Numbered from the stretch's first letter, positions 7,607 through 16,927 are shown. The stretch: DNA of 64,000 bases from Epsilonproteobacteria bacterium tcs-49 (GCA_002049495.1 LLYS01000002.1:124001-188000), one strand, 5' to 3'. The notes: a model not told the origin generated them from the sequence alone. Numbers and translations: made by a program.

Positions 7607-10168
7607 ATGATACGATCTCTTTTGCTGCTTTGCTGTACCGCCCTGTTGCTTGCCGCATCGGATATTTTGATTCTGAACTCCTACAGCTCCACTTTCGACT
7701 GGACGAAAAAGCAGGTCGACGCGATGATCCGGATTCTCGAAAACAGCGGGGAGGATATCGAGATCTCGGTGGAGTATATGGATACCAAACAGATCAAACC
7801 CACCGCGGAATACAAGCGTCGGCTCTTTGAGTTTTACCGTTATAAATACGGCGACAATGAACCCGAAATCATCATCGTCACCGATGACAACGCTATGAAT
7901 TTCGTGCTGGAGTTCAAGCAGCAGCTTTTCCCCGATGCCCGGGTCGTTTTTTCGGGGGTGAACAATATGTCGCTGAAGCAGCAGCTGCAGGAGATGGGTA
8001 TCGTGGGCGTTTATGAGCGGATGTCGCCCAAACAAAACGCCGTTTTCGCCAAAATCGTCGATCCCGACGTGGAAACGATCTATCTGATCGGAGATGACAG
8101 CGTGACCTACGGGGCGCTGGAAAAGCTGTTTAAACAAAACCTCTCTATTATCGAGGATTTGCGATTTGTCTATGTGAGTGATGAAAATATTGAAAAAGTT
8201 ACCCGCAAGCTGCAAGATGCCCAACCAAACTCCATGGCGATGCTGGTGATGGTCGCAAGCTTTCGTAACGCCCAAGGGGAGTTTGTCCCCATGAAAAAAG
8301 CGATCGCGCAGATCGCCAACAGTTTTAACGGTCCGATCATCAGTACCGCCGATGCGTTTATAGACAACGATAAAGTGATCGGGGGGCACTGCGTCTACGG
8401 CGCCAAGCAGGGGAGGGAAGCGGCCAAGCTCGCCCTGGACGTGTTGCGCGGCAAAAAGGTCCAAAGTGTTTATAAAAGTCCCAACGTGTATATTCTGGAT
8501 CATACCCAGCTTGAACGCTTCGGGGTCAATGCCGAGCGTTTGCAGCTTGAAAACCCCATGATCATCAATAAGCCCCGCTCCTTTTATAAAAAGTACAAAT
8601 ACTACCTCTGGTTTGTCGCCGGAGTGATGGTCTTGCTGCTGCTGTTTTTGCTGCTGATCGCTAGGAAAAACTACCAACTCAAACAGGTGTTGGAAAACTT
8701 TACCGCGTCGCTAAACGCCACGCTAAATGCGGTGATCATCTACGGGGAGAATCGCAGGATCGTTTATGCCAACGATGCGGCCAGGGAGCTTTTCGGCTAC
8801 GATACCAGGGAGTTGGAACAGATGCAGGTGGATGCCCTGATCCCCAAAAGCTCCTCGATGACGGTGGAGAACCATATCCGGCAAAAAAGTTCCGAAACCT
8901 ACAGCGCAAATATGCTGCGCCAAAACGGCGAAGAGTTTGAAGCGCTGATACGGGGGAAAAATATCCGGCTGCAAAACCGGGAGGTCCGCATCACCTCCGT
9001 CATCGATATCAGTGAGCTCAAAGCCAAAGAGAAGCAGTTGCAGGCGGAAAAAGAGCGCTTCCAACTGGCCATCGACGGTTCCAACGACGGGTTGTGGGAT
9101 TGGGATATCACCACCGATGAGGTGTATTTTTCTCCCCGTTGGAAAGCGATGCTGGGCTATGAGGAGAGTGAGATCGGTACGCAGCTTGACGAGTGGCGCA
9201 AGCGGGTCCACCCCGATGATTTGAAACAGACCCTCAAAGATGTTGCCGCGCATATCGACGGTAAAAGTACCATTTACGAAAATATCCACCGGGTACGGCA
9301 CAAGCAGGGGCACTGGGTATGGATTCTGGACCGGGGTAAAGCCAAATACGACGAAAACGGTATGGCGACGCGTATGGTCGGTTTTCATACCGACATCACC
9401 CGCCAGAAGGAGTTGGAGGAGTCGCTGGAGAGTAAAGTGGCCGAGCAGCTTGAGGATATCCGTACCAAAGACCAGCTGCTGCAGCAGCAGTCGAAACTCG
9501 CGGCGATGGGGGAGATGATCGGAGCGATCGCCCACCAGTGGCGCCAGCCGCTCAATGTACTGAATTTGAGTATCGAAATGCTCGAAGACGATTATGCCGA
9601 CGGACTCATCGATGAGGTCTTTATCCGAAGATTTGTTGATAAGCAAACCTCCATTATCGCCAAGATGTCCAAAACCATCGATGATTTTCGCAACTTTTTC
9701 CGCATCGACAAGGATCGGGATTTTTTCAGCGTCAAAGAGGCGGTGGAGTCGGCGATCAATATCCAGGAGGCGCAGCTGCAGCACCATGAGATCAGTATCG
9801 ATATCGCCGGGGAGGATTTTGAACTCTACGGGTTTAAAAGCGAATTTGAGCAGGTGGTGCTCAACCTGCTCGCCAACGCCAAGGACGCGCTGGTGGAAAA
9901 CCGTAAAGAGGGGCGTTTGATCTCGGTGTGGTTAAAGGATCACTGCCTCTACGTCGAAGACAACGGCGGGGGAATTCAGGAGTATATCCGCGAGCGTATC
10001 TTTGAACCCTATTTCACCACGAAGGAGGAGGGACAGGGTACCGGTATGGGGCTGTATATGTCAAAAATGATTATCGAGGGAAATATGAAGGGGCGTTTAG
10101 AGGTGCAAAGCGAAGGGAAAAAAACGGGCTTTTCCCTCTGCTTCAGTAAAGAGTTTATCGATATTTAA
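7607..10168 (+). CDS. Hybrid-input sensor histidine kinase (ABC-substrate-binding, PAS-PAS, HisKA-HATPase)
   Basis: An 853-residue membrane kinase. It starts at the ATG at 7607 after AAAAGG, with a signal/anchor helix SLLLLCCTALLLAA. Residues ~20-325 form a periplasmic domain like ABC_sub_bind proteins (ILNSYSSTFDWTKKQVDAM, later YGAKQGREAAKLALDVLRG). A membrane helix at ~333-354 (YLWFVAGVMVLLLLFLLLI) leads to two PAS domains (~365-470 and ~480-600, the second with PAC motif), then HisKA with the phospho-acceptor His near 643 (AIAHQWRQPLN) and a HATPase with N, G1 and G2 boxes (GTGMGLYMSKMI). No receiver is attached or adjacent, so its partner regulator is elsewhere. Ligand unknown. Confidence 0.9.
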   Translation: MIRSLLLLCCTALLLAASDILILNSYSSTFDWTKKQVDAMIRILENSGEDIEISVEYMDTKQIKPTAEYKRRLFEFYRYKYGDNEPEIIIVTDDNAMNFVLEFKQQLFPDARVVFSGVNNMSLKQQLQEMGIVGVYERMSPKQNAVFAKIVDPDVETIYLIGDDSVTYGALEKLFKQNLSIIEDLRFVYVSDENIEKVTRKLQDAQPNSMAMLVMVASFRNAQGEFVPMKKAIAQIANSFNGPIISTADAFIDNDKVIGGHCVYGAKQGREAAKLALDVLRGKKVQSVYKSPNVYILDHTQLERFGVNAERLQLENPMIINKPRSFYKKYKYYLWFVAGVMVLLLLFLLLIARKNYQLKQVLENFTASLNATLNAVIIYGENRRIVYANDAARELFGYDTRELEQMQVDALIPKSSSMTVENHIRQKSSETYSANMLRQNGEEFEALIRGKNIRLQNREVRITSVIDISELKAKEKQLQAEKERFQLAIDGSNDGLWDWDITTDEVYFSPRWKAMLGYEESEIGTQLDEWRKRVHPDDLKQTLKDVAAHIDGKSTIYENIHRVRHKQGHWVWILDRGKAKYDENGMATRMVGFHTDITRQKELEESLESKVAEQLEDIRTKDQLLQQQSKLAAMGEMIGAIAHQWRQPLNVLNLSIEMLEDDYADGLIDEVFIRRFVDKQTSIIAKMSKTIDDFRNFFRIDKDRDFFSVKEAVESAINIQEAQLQHHEISIDIAGEDFELYGFKSEFEQVVLNLLANAKDALVENRKEGRLISVWLKDHCLYVEDNGGGIQEYIRERIFEPYFTTKEEGQGTGMGLYMSKMIIEGNMKGRLEVQSEGKKTGFSLCFSKEFIDI

Positions 10169-10170
10169 CC

Positions 10171-10731
10171 CTATTTGAGGATACGGGGCAGGGTGATCCC
10201 CTTTTGGGATTGGTATTTGCCCTTTTTATCCCTGTAGGTGGTTTCGCAGGATTCATCACCCTCTAAAAAGAGGACTTGCGCTATCCCCTCGTTGGCATAT
10301 ATCTTTGCCGGCAGCGGGGTCGTATTGGAGATTTCGATGGTGATATGACCTTCAAAATCCGGCTCAAAAGGCGTGACATTGACGATGATGCCGCATCGGG
10401 CGTAGGTACTTTTGCCCAGACAGATCGCCAAAACGTTCGGCGGCATACGAAAATACTCCACCGTCCGCGCCAATGCAAAAGAGTTGGGCGGGATGATGCA
10501 CTCCTGGCCCACGTAATCGATGACGTTTTCGCTTTTGAAATTTTTGGGATCGACCACGGTGGAGTTGAGATTGGTAAAGATTTTGAACTCGTCGCTGACG
10601 CGGATATCGTAGCCGTAGCTGCTCAGGCCGTAGCTGACCACGCCTTGTCCCACCTGATCGTCGCAAAAGGGTTCGATCATCTTCTCCTTGAGGGATCTCT
10701 CCCGGATCCATTTATCTGATTTAAGTCCCAA
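10171..10731 (-). CDS. dcd: dCTP deaminase
   Basis: A 186-residue Dcd, normal length. It deaminates dCTP to dUTP for thymidylate synthesis. Seen: [17 protein letters not shown], the nucleotide-binding [10 protein letters not shown] and the catalytic-glutamate strand [11 protein letters not shown], plus a carboxy-terminal lid [11 protein letters not shown]. The gene ends two bases from the convergent kinase gene. Its promoter must share the 150-base divergent region with the flagellin gene. Confidence 0.96.
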   Translation of the reverse strand: MGLKSDKWIRERSLKEKMIEPFCDDQVGQGVVSYGLSSYGYDIRVSDEFKIFTNLNSTVVDPKNFKSENVIDYVGQECIIPPNSFALARTVEYFRMPPNVLAICLGKSTYARCGIIVNVTPFEPDFEGHITIEISNTTPLPAKIYANEGIAQVLFLEGDESCETTYRDKKGKYQSQKGITLPRILK

Positions 10732-10743
10732 TGTTGCCTCCCC

Positions 10744-10772
10744 TTGACAGAAATTTTTTTTTGTACTATCAT
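10744..10772 (+). promoter_or_regulatory. Sigma70-type promoter of the short flagellin gene
   Basis: TTGACA at 10744-10749 and TATCAT at 10767-10772 are separated by exactly 17 bases. Transcription would begin near 10779, giving a leader of about 100 bases to the ATG at 10883. This is a vegetative-type promoter; no sigma28 (FliA) or sigma54 consensus is apparent upstream, which is notable for a flagellin-family gene. Confidence 0.6.
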
Positions 10773-10813
10773 TTAATTAGGTGAGATTATAGCATAACAT
10801 AAGTCTACATCCG

Positions 10814-10848
10814 TAGCATGGATGCTATTTCGCGCAACCTGCGGCAGG
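10814..10848 (+). promoter_or_regulatory. Structured 5' leader of the flagellin-like gene
   Basis: Two adjacent inverted repeats lie in the predicted leader: TAGCAT-GG-ATGCTA (10814-10827) and CCTGC-G-GCAGG (10838-10848), followed by GC-rich sequence up to the AAGGAG ribosome site. The compactness suggests a folded RNA, perhaps controlling translation or export-coupled expression. I compared it by eye with GEMM/c-di-GMP riboswitches and found only partial resemblance, so no class is assigned. Confidence 0.35.
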
Positions 10849-10882
10849 GATGCCGGGTAACAGGTGTCATAAGGAGTAAGTT

Positions 10883-11581
10883 ATGACAATTAACAGCATG
10901 GATACAAGTGTTTTCAACTATGAAACCACAAAAAATAAAGATAACGTCGATAAAATTTTAGATAAATTGGCCGCGCTGCACGAGGTGGATAACAGTTCCC
11001 CCGCGGATCTGATCCAGTACAATAAGCAGCAGATGGATATGCATGAAGCATCGCAGCGTATTCAAAATGCCAATGAGTCTTATGCGATGATGCAGATCAG
11101 CGATTCGGCGATGGGTTCGCTCAAGGACAATGCCATTGAGCTCAATACCCAAAGTGTCGAGCGCAACAACGCGGCACTCAACAGTGATCAAAAAGCGATG
11201 ATCGATTCCCAGGCCGAAGCACTCAAGCGCTCTATGGACGATACCATCTCCCAAGCCACCTATAACGGCAAACCGCTGCTCGGAGATATGAGTGTTGAAA
11301 ACTTAGATGTTACGAATCCGGACACTATTACGGATTTTATGACGATGCTTGATGACAGACGCGGCGATATCGGTGCGGCAATGAACGCAACGGAGAGTGA
11401 AATCGCCCAATACAGCACGAGAATGGAGTCTTTGGCCGCTTCGATGCAAAACAAAGAACCGGACGTGGCGGAAGTGAAAAATAGTTACGATAGTGCCAAT
11501 ATTAAGATGGAAGCGTCACTTTTTGCACAATCACACGCTACGGATTTCCTTCAAAAACAGGTAGGAACCCTTCTGGGGTAA
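10883..11581 (+). CDS. Short FlaC-like flagellin-family protein
   Basis: A 232-residue protein built of the conserved flagellin D0/D1 ends with almost no variable middle. The amino-terminal ASQRIQNANESYAMMQISDSAMGSLKDN and carboxy-terminal NSYDSANIKMEASLFAQSHATDFLQKQVGTLLG helices correspond to the coiled D0/D1 parts. Campylobacter FlaC is similarly short (about 250 residues) and is secreted through the flagellar apparatus rather than polymerised as main filament; by analogy this may be a secreted or minor flagellin. AAGGAG stands upstream of the ATG. It is monocistronic, between dcd and the nuo operon. Confidence 0.8.
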   Translation: MTINSMDTSVFNYETTKNKDNVDKILDKLAALHEVDNSSPADLIQYNKQQMDMHEASQRIQNANESYAMMQISDSAMGSLKDNAIELNTQSVERNNAALNSDQKAMIDSQAEALKRSMDDTISQATYNGKPLLGDMSVENLDVTNPDTITDFMTMLDDRRGDIGAAMNATESEIAQYSTRMESLAASMQNKEPDVAEVKNSYDSANIKMEASLFAQSHATDFLQKQVGTLLG

Positions 11582-11592
11582 CTATCTGTTAC
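11578..11592 (+). terminator. Weak hairpin at the end of the flagellin-like gene
   Basis: GTAAC and GTTAC are separated by five bases and overlap the stop codon; a short T run (CCTTTT) follows. The stem is only five pairs, so it would be a weak terminator at best. Confidence 0.25.
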
Positions 11593-11685
11593 ACCTTTTG
11601 ACCTCTTGATGTTACCTTTCTACACATAGAAACGGATATGTTTCAATCCTATACACGAAAGCAATTCAAACCTAATCAAAATTCC

Positions 11686-11693
11686 TATACAAT
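11686..11693 (+). promoter_or_regulatory. Candidate -10 of the nuo operon
   Basis: TATACAAT (hexamer TACAAT at 11688-11693) lies in an AT-rich tract 71 bases upstream of nuoA. A poor TTCAAA is found at -35 distance. It is the best match to a vegetative -10 in the 182-base region before the operon. Confidence 0.4.
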
Positions 11694-11710
11694 TACTTTT
11701 AATTAAGCTT

Positions 11711-11740
11711 TGGATACCATTTAACTGGATACCATTTAAC
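11711..11740 (+). repeat. Perfect 15-bp tandem duplication upstream of nuoA
   Basis: TGGATACCATTTAAC occurs twice in direct succession (11711-11725 and 11726-11740), ending 23 bases before the nuoA ATG and downstream of the candidate -10. It lies in the expected 5' leader. It may be a recent slippage duplication or a duplicated binding site. Confidence 0.8.
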
Positions 11741-11763
11741 AATTATGTAATAAAGGGGAAAAA

Positions 11764-12153
11764 ATGACACATGTGGATATGGCACATCCATATTTTGGTG
11801 CTTTTGTACTTTTTGTATTAACATTTGTAGCATTTTCCGCGACGCTGTTTTTACAGCGTTTTGTCAGCCGGAAATTGGCACGACTCGATACGGAAAAATT
11901 GAAACTGTCAATATATGAGTGCGGACCGCAACCGACGAAACAGCCCAACAAGATCGGCACGCAGTTTTATCTGATTGCGCTTTTGTTTATTTTGTTTGAC
12001 GTGGAAATTATCTTTATGTTTCCGTGGGCGATCGATTTTAAACTGCTCGGTTGGTTTGGCTTTGCGGAGATGATGTTATTTATTTTACTGCTTGCGATCG
12101 GATTTATCTACGCATGGAAGAAAGGAGCGCTTGAATGGCACAGCATCAAGTAA
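11764..12153 (+). CDS. nuoA: NADH-quinone oxidoreductase subunit A
   Basis: 129 residues with three membrane helices; the family signature [19 protein letters not shown] and the following [17 protein letters not shown] are intact (the acidic pair in TM2 is conserved in complex I). It is the first gene of the complex I operon and part of the junction between the membrane arm and the peripheral arm. GGGGA precedes the ATG. The end overlaps nuoB by 19 bases. Confidence 0.97.
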   Translation: MTHVDMAHPYFGAFVLFVLTFVAFSATLFLQRFVSRKLARLDTEKLKLSIYECGPQPTKQPNKIGTQFYLIALLFILFDVEIIFMFPWAIDFKLLGWFGFAEMMLFILLLAIGFIYAWKKGALEWHSIK

Positions 12154-12647
12154 ATTACGCTGCAAACGGAGGTTTGCCCGTTGCGTTGACGACGGTGGAT
12201 AAGCTGGTTAACTGGGGGCGGAGTAACTCCCTGTGGCCCATGACGTACGGGTTGGCATGCTGTGCGATTGAGATGATGGCTACCGGCGCCAGCCGTTACG
12301 ACTTCGACCGTTTCGGAACGATCTTTAGAGCCAGTCCCAGACAAAGTGACGTCCTCGTAATCGCGGGAACGCTGACAAAGAAGCACGCGGAGTTTATGCG
12401 AAGGCTTTATGACCAGATGGCCGAGCCAAAGTGGGTGATCAGTATGGGAAGCTGCGCCAACACCGGCGGGATGTTCAACACCTATGCTACCGTTCAAGGC
12501 GCCGACCGCGTCGTTCCGGTCGATATCTACCTTCCGGGCTGCGCACCCAGACCCGAGACGCTTCAATACGCGCTCATGCTTTTGCAGCAAAAGATCCGAA
12601 GAGAATCGGCGGATATGAATAAAAACAGAGATAAAAGGGTTGTATGA
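12135..12647 (+). CDS. nuoB: NADH-quinone oxidoreductase subunit B
   Basis: 170 residues. It carries the N2 [4Fe-4S] ligands: the adjacent Cys pair in [10 protein letters not shown], then GSCANTGG and PGCAPRPE. N2 is the last cluster before quinone. Overlaps nuoA by 19 bases and nuoC by 4, indicating translational coupling. Confidence 0.97.
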   Translation: MAQHQVNYAANGGLPVALTTVDKLVNWGRSNSLWPMTYGLACCAIEMMATGASRYDFDRFGTIFRASPRQSDVLVIAGTLTKKHAEFMRRLYDQMAEPKWVISMGSCANTGGMFNTYATVQGADRVVPVDIYLPGCAPRPETLQYALMLLQQKIRRESADMNKNRDKRVV

Positions 12648-13447
12648 TGAGAAGATATACACCTAAAAACGACGTACAGAAAAAAGCGTATTACAACGAC
12701 CGCTTCTGGGTTGCGCCGCAAACGCCCAAAGGGATCGTCGAGGAAGATGAAAAGTTCGCTACGGACCTGGAGCGGCTCAAAGCCAACTTCACCGTAGGCG
12801 ACAACTATACCGAGCTTGGTTTCTTCGTCGTCAATATCGACGCCAAAGAGAATTTCGAAGTGGTGAAGTTTTGCAAAGAGGAGCTTGGCTACCGGATGCT
12901 TACAGAGGTGAGCGCTATCGATTATCTGGCCGATGACGGAGAGTTTGAAGTGTTTTACCAGATGCTGAATCTCAAGGAGCGCAAGCGTATCCGTATCAAG
13001 TGCCGCGTTAAAGAGGATCAGGCGATCGAAAGCGTGGAACCGCTTTTTAGAAGTGCCGACTGGAGCGAGCGGGAAATGTTCGATATGTACGGGGTCAAGA
13101 TCAACAACCACCCCTATATGAAGCGTATCCTGATGCCCGATGATTGGCAGGGGTATCCGCTGAGAAAAGATTATCCGCTGCAAGGCGACGAGTTTGCCCA
13201 GTGGTATGAAGTGGACAAAATCTTCGGTAAAGAAGCCAGAGATATTATCGGTCCAGAGATCAGAGACGGGGCGATGATCGACCGCTACGATACCGAACGG
13301 TTTGCCCGGCTGGGACATGAAGTGCCCTTTGGTGCCGACATCAGCGACGGTGAGCCCGATACACAGATCCAGTACCAGGAAGAGGGCGGCGTACCGTTGA
13401 TCGGTAAGATGGACCCTAAAAAATCTAAAACGATAGAAAGAAGGTAA
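12644..13447 (+). CDS. nuoC: NADH-quinone oxidoreductase subunit C
   Basis: 267 residues. Peripheral-arm subunit next to NuoD and NuoB. Motifs [12 protein letters not shown] and [13 protein letters not shown] are characteristic of NuoC; the amino-terminal ~60 residues and the acidic carboxy-terminal tail ([17 protein letters not shown]) make it longer than many NuoC proteins. It is separate from NuoD, not fused as in Escherichia coli. Starts inside the nuoB stop (ATGATG overlap). Confidence 0.95.
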   Translation: MMRRYTPKNDVQKKAYYNDRFWVAPQTPKGIVEEDEKFATDLERLKANFTVGDNYTELGFFVVNIDAKENFEVVKFCKEELGYRMLTEVSAIDYLADDGEFEVFYQMLNLKERKRIRIKCRVKEDQAIESVEPLFRSADWSEREMFDMYGVKINNHPYMKRILMPDDWQGYPLRKDYPLQGDEFAQWYEVDKIFGKEARDIIGPEIRDGAMIDRYDTERFARLGHEVPFGADISDGEPDTQIQYQEEGGVPLIGKMDPKKSKTIERR

Positions 13448-13449
13448 CG

Positions 13450-14682
13450 ATGCAGCATACAAATAAATTATCACCTTTCTTTGAAAATATCAACTTTGAA
13501 CGTGACGACAACAGTATGGTCGTCAACTTCGGTCCGCAGCACCCCTCGGCTCACGGCCAGATGAGACTGATTCTGGAACTTGAAGGGGAAAAGGTCGTAA
13601 AAGCCGTTCCCGATGTGGGGTACCTGCACAGAGGTATGGAGAAGATGGGCGAGAATATGATTTACAACGAGTTTCTGCCCACTACCGACCGGATGGACTA
13701 TATCGCCGCAACGGCCAATAACTACGCCTTCAGCGCGGCCGTAGAGCGCCTTTTGGGAATCGAGGAGAAGGTTCCCAGACGCGCCAAAGTGATCCGAACG
13801 ATGCTGCTTGAACTCAACCGCATCATCTCCCACCTGTTCTGGCTTGCGACGCACGCACTGGATGTTGGGGCGATGAGTGTTTTCCTCTACTGCTTCCGCG
13901 AGCGTGAATTCGCGATGGATTTGATGGAGGATTACTGCGGTTCGAGATTGACGCACAGTGCGGTTCGTATCGGCGGGGTGCCGTTGGATCTCCCCGCGGG
14001 CTGGATCTCGGATCTGAGTGAATATATCAACAAGCTTGAAGACAACATCGATATGTACGAAAGCCTGTTGACGGAGAATAGAATTTGGAAAATGCGTCTT
14101 GAAAACGTCGGGATGATCGACGAGGAGATGGCGCTGAGCTGGGGTTGTACCGGGCCTACGCTTCGCGGCGCGGGTGTGCAGTACGATATCAGAAAGGAAG
14201 AGCCTTACGAGCTTTACGACGAGCTTGATTTTGATATCCCCGTAACCGATACCGGCGACAGTTACGGACGGTATCTGCTCCACCTGGAGGAGATGCGCCA
14301 GTCCAAGCGTATCTTGACGCAGCTGATCCAGATGTATAAACATACCGATACGCAGTTGATGGCGCACGCGCCGCAGTATATCTCCGCGCCCAAAGAGCAG
14401 CAGATGACGCAAAACTACGCGCTGATGCAGCACTTTGTACTGGTTACGCAGGGGATGCGGCCGCCTGTGGGTGAAGTGTACGTTCCCACCGAATCGCCCA
14501 AAGGCGAACTTGGATTTTATATCAATTCAAAAGGGGAGCCGTACCCGTATAAGTTAAAAGTAAGAGCACCGAGTTTTTACCACACGGGCCTATTGCAAGA
14601 CGTGCTTGTGGGGGTTTATCTCGCGGACGTCGTTACGGTAGTGGGGAATCTCAACATCGTATTCGGTGAAATCGATAGATAG
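13450..14682 (+). CDS. nuoD: NADH-quinone oxidoreductase subunit D
   Basis: 410 residues, normal length for stand-alone NuoD (49-kDa subunit), which lines the quinone site with NuoB. Diagnostic segments: [14 protein letters not shown] with the quinone-site histidine, [23 protein letters not shown] and the end VFGEIDR. It starts two bases after nuoC with AAGGTAACG as ribosome site. Confidence 0.97.
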   Translation: MQHTNKLSPFFENINFERDDNSMVVNFGPQHPSAHGQMRLILELEGEKVVKAVPDVGYLHRGMEKMGENMIYNEFLPTTDRMDYIAATANNYAFSAAVERLLGIEEKVPRRAKVIRTMLLELNRIISHLFWLATHALDVGAMSVFLYCFREREFAMDLMEDYCGSRLTHSAVRIGGVPLDLPAGWISDLSEYINKLEDNIDMYESLLTENRIWKMRLENVGMIDEEMALSWGCTGPTLRGAGVQYDIRKEEPYELYDELDFDIPVTDTGDSYGRYLLHLEEMRQSKRILTQLIQMYKHTDTQLMAHAPQYISAPKEQQMTQNYALMQHFVLVTQGMRPPVGEVYVPTESPKGELGFYINSKGEPYPYKLKVRAPSFYHTGLLQDVLVGVYLADVVTVVGNLNIVFGEIDR

Positions 14683-14687
14683 GAGTT

Positions 14688-14918
14688 ATGATGCAACGAT
14701 ATGATTTACGACACTTAAAAGATGATTTCTACGACAAGATGGTAGAGATACTTGATAACTCCAAACCCGAAGAGGTGGTGATCTTTATGTTTGAGATCGG
14801 TGATTTTTCTCCCGTGCAAAAAAGTGCCGACCTGGTCAAGGAGCAGGGGCACGAGTTGATGAATTCGGTGAAGTTTAACGAAGTTGACTGGACTTTAGTG
14901 GTAAAAAGGAAAGCGTAA
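14688..14918 (+). CDS. NuoE-position small subunit of Campylobacterota complex I
   Basis: A 76-residue protein in the position of nuoE. It lacks the four cysteines of the NuoE [2Fe-2S] cluster and has no cysteine at all, so it cannot do NuoE chemistry. Its pattern (RHLKDDFYDKMVEIL, then EEVVIFMFEIGDF) resembles the small Cj1575/HP1264-type proteins which take the nuoE position in Campylobacter and Helicobacter. There these are thought to help dock a non-NADH electron donor; that role here is inferred. TAGGAG precedes the ATG and the stop overlaps the next ATG by one base. Confidence 0.75.
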   Translation: MMQRYDLRHLKDDFYDKMVEILDNSKPEEVVIFMFEIGDFSPVQKSADLVKEQGHELMNSVKFNEVDWTLVVKRKA

Positions 14919-16927
14919 TGGCAAAGGTTTATTTCTCTACTTGGCGAGGCGAGTTTATCGATAACAGAGACTTGCCGGTTGAGGAGCATAAAGAATCACA
15001 ATACAAGCTTCCCGAAACCTATGAAGCTGACCGGGATTCTAAAGCTTTTGTCGGTTGGGACGGTTTGGCCATCTTTGATGCGGACGTGGACGTGGTGAAG
15101 ATGATCACCGAGTACGCGGCGAAGTATCAGGAATACAGCGAAGCCTGCGGCCGCTGTGCTCCGGGACGCTGGGGCGGCAAGATTTTGCATGATCTGCTGG
15201 ACAAGATCGCCAGAGGCGAAGGTGCGCACAGCGACGTGGAGCACCTCAAGCAGATCGCACAATCGATGCAAGAAACCAGTAAATGCGAAATCGGAAAGAC
15301 GGTGCCAAATCCCATTTTGGACGTGCTGGAGCATTTCAAACCGACCATCGACGCGCTGATAGAGGAACAAAAGCCATCGAAGTACTATAACGACGACAGT
15401 ATCAGTTACATCGGCAAGATTACCGCACCCTGTATGGACGCTTGTCCCGCGCACGTGGATATCCCCGCTTATATCGAGGGGGTAAAAGATCTGCGTTTTG
15501 ACAACTCCTTGGCGGCAACGAGACAGACGATGCCGCTGGCGCATACCTGCGGCCGCGTCTGCCCCCACCCCTGTGAAGACGAGTGTAGACGCGCCAACGT
15601 GGATGAACCCGTTTCCATTATGGAACTTAAGCGTTTGGGTGCGGATTACGAAACCGACCACGGCTTTGACTGGTTCCACCCCGACGAGGTGAAGGAGTTG
15701 AAAAACGACGGCAAAAAGGTCGCTATCATCGGTGCGGGCCCCGCCGGCTTGACCGCGGCGTACTATCTGGGACTTGAGGGGATCAAAGTCGATATCTACG
15801 AAGAGCTTCCCGTCCTCGGCGGCGAAGTCGCCGTAGGGGTTCCCGAGTACCGGATGCCTATCGATAAGTACAACGTCGATATCGATCTGGTCGCATCCCT
15901 GCCCGCAGTGGATATCTATACCAACCACCGGGTGGATGCGGATCGGCTCAAAGAGATCGACGGAGAGTACGACGCGACGCTGCTTGCTTTCGGGACGCGC
16001 CTGTCAAAAAAGGTACGCGCCAAAAACGAGCGCGAAGATATGCCCGGATATTGGGGTGCGATCAACTTTTTGGATCAGATCAATCTGTGGGAAAAGTACA
16101 AGATCGGCTCGCCGGTGGACTTGACGGATAAAACGATCGTTTGCGTAGGGGGCGGGTTTACCTCCATGGACGTGGTGCGCTGTTCGGTGCGCGCCAACGC
16201 CAAAAAGATCATTATGCTGTACCGCCGTGACGAGCAGACCATTATCAACAACACGACCTACGAAGAGTACCACGAAGCGGTGGAAGAGGGTGTAGAGTTT
16301 ATCTTTTTCTCCTCCATCGAAGAGATCATCGAGGATGAAAACGGCCACTTAAAAGAGCTCAAGGTTAACCGCTTCGAAATGAAGCCGAATCCCGACGGCG
16401 GACGGCCCAAGCTTGAAAAGATCGAAGGGGCGGATTTCTATATCGAATGTGATTATCTGATCCCCGCGGTTTCACAGTCTGCGGATCTGCAGCTGCTTCC
16501 CGAAGAGTGGGAGGTGGAACTGACGAGCTGGAATACGCTGCTAACCGATGGTAAAACCTACATGACCAGCAGACCCGGGCTGTTTGCGGCGGGGGATTGC
16601 GAGTACGGTCCTATGACTATCGTCAACGCGGTGGGACAGGCCAAGCGTGCCGCTTCGGTAATCGCCCGCTATCTCTATGAGGGGAAAACCTCCCTGAGCG
16701 ATGAAGAGATTATGGAGGATCACCTGCGGAAGCTGCGCGTATACGATAAAGAGGAAAAGGTCACGGGCTGGCTTGCGGGACTTGCCAGGGAAAAAAGCGA
16801 AGTACTCGGGGTCGAGGAGCGCAAAGACAACAATAAAGAGGTGAACTACGGCTTCACCCAGGATCAGGCGATCGCGGAAGCAAACAGGTGCATGCGTTGC
16901 TACTATATCTCAATGGCGGTGGTGTAA
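14918..16927 (+). CDS. Complex I electron-input subunit: NuoF C-terminal domain fused to GltD-like oxidoreductase
   Basis: A 669-residue chimera. Residues ~1-150 resemble only the cluster-N3 tail of NuoF: CGRC at 77-80 and CEIGKTVPNPIL from 123, but the third expected Cys (CxxCxPC) is Gly83, leaving three ligands. The FMN/NADH domain of NuoF is missing. From ~165 it is a GltD/NfnB-type flavoprotein: Fe-S ligands C172, C176, C211, C215, C219, C223, an FAD motif GAGPAG at 272-277, a second dinucleotide fold (CVGGGFTSMD) followed by YRRDE, where the paired arginines fit NADPH, and a terminal CMRC. It likely feeds electrons from NADPH or a ferredoxin-like carrier to NuoG. Inference; sits in place of nuoF. 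Confidence 0.82.
   Translation: MAKVYFSTWRGEFIDNRDLPVEEHKESQYKLPETYEADRDSKAFVGWDGLAIFDADVDVVKMITEYAAKYQEYSEACGRCAPGRWGGKILHDLLDKIARGEGAHSDVEHLKQIAQSMQETSKCEIGKTVPNPILDVLEHFKPTIDALIEEQKPSKYYNDDSISYIGKITAPCMDACPAHVDIPAYIEGVKDLRFDNSLAATRQTMPLAHTCGRVCPHPCEDECRRANVDEPVSIMELKRLGADYETDHGFDWFHPDEVKELKNDGKKVAIIGAGPAGLTAAYYLGLEGIKVDIYEELPVLGGEVAVGVPEYRMPIDKYNVDIDLVASLPAVDIYTNHRVDADRLKEIDGEYDATLLAFGTRLSKKVRAKNEREDMPGYWGAINFLDQINLWEKYKIGSPVDLTDKTIVCVGGGFTSMDVVRCSVRANAKKIIMLYRRDEQTIINNTTYEEYHEAVEEGVEFIFFSSIEEIIEDENGHLKELKVNRFEMKPNPDGGRPKLEKIEGADFYIECDYLIPAVSQSADLQLLPEEWEVELTSWNTLLTDGKTYMTSRPGLFAAGDCEYGPMTIVNAVGQAKRAASVIARYLYEGKTSLSDEEIMEDHLRKLRVYDKEEKVTGWLAGLAREKSEVLGVEERKDNNKEVNYGFTQDQAIAEANRCMRCYYISMAVV

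Noticed and set aside
8723-9787. 354-codon frame antisense to the large sensor kinase
   Set aside because: Shadow of a clear PAS/HisKA gene; the hypothetical protein shows no family signature.
10799-10882. GEMM-type c-di-GMP riboswitch before the flagellin-like gene
   Set aside because: A GCAACC segment and a hairpin resemble parts of the class, but the conserved GGACGCAAAGC core is not present; left as an unclassified structured leader.
11594-11763. Small gene between the flagellin-like gene and nuoA
   Set aside because: The stretch is AT-rich with many stops in all frames; only a candidate -10 and the tandem repeat are seen.
13471-14433. 320-codon frame antisense to nuoD
   Set aside because: nuoD is unmistakable on the plus strand; the antisense product is low-complexity-like with no domain.
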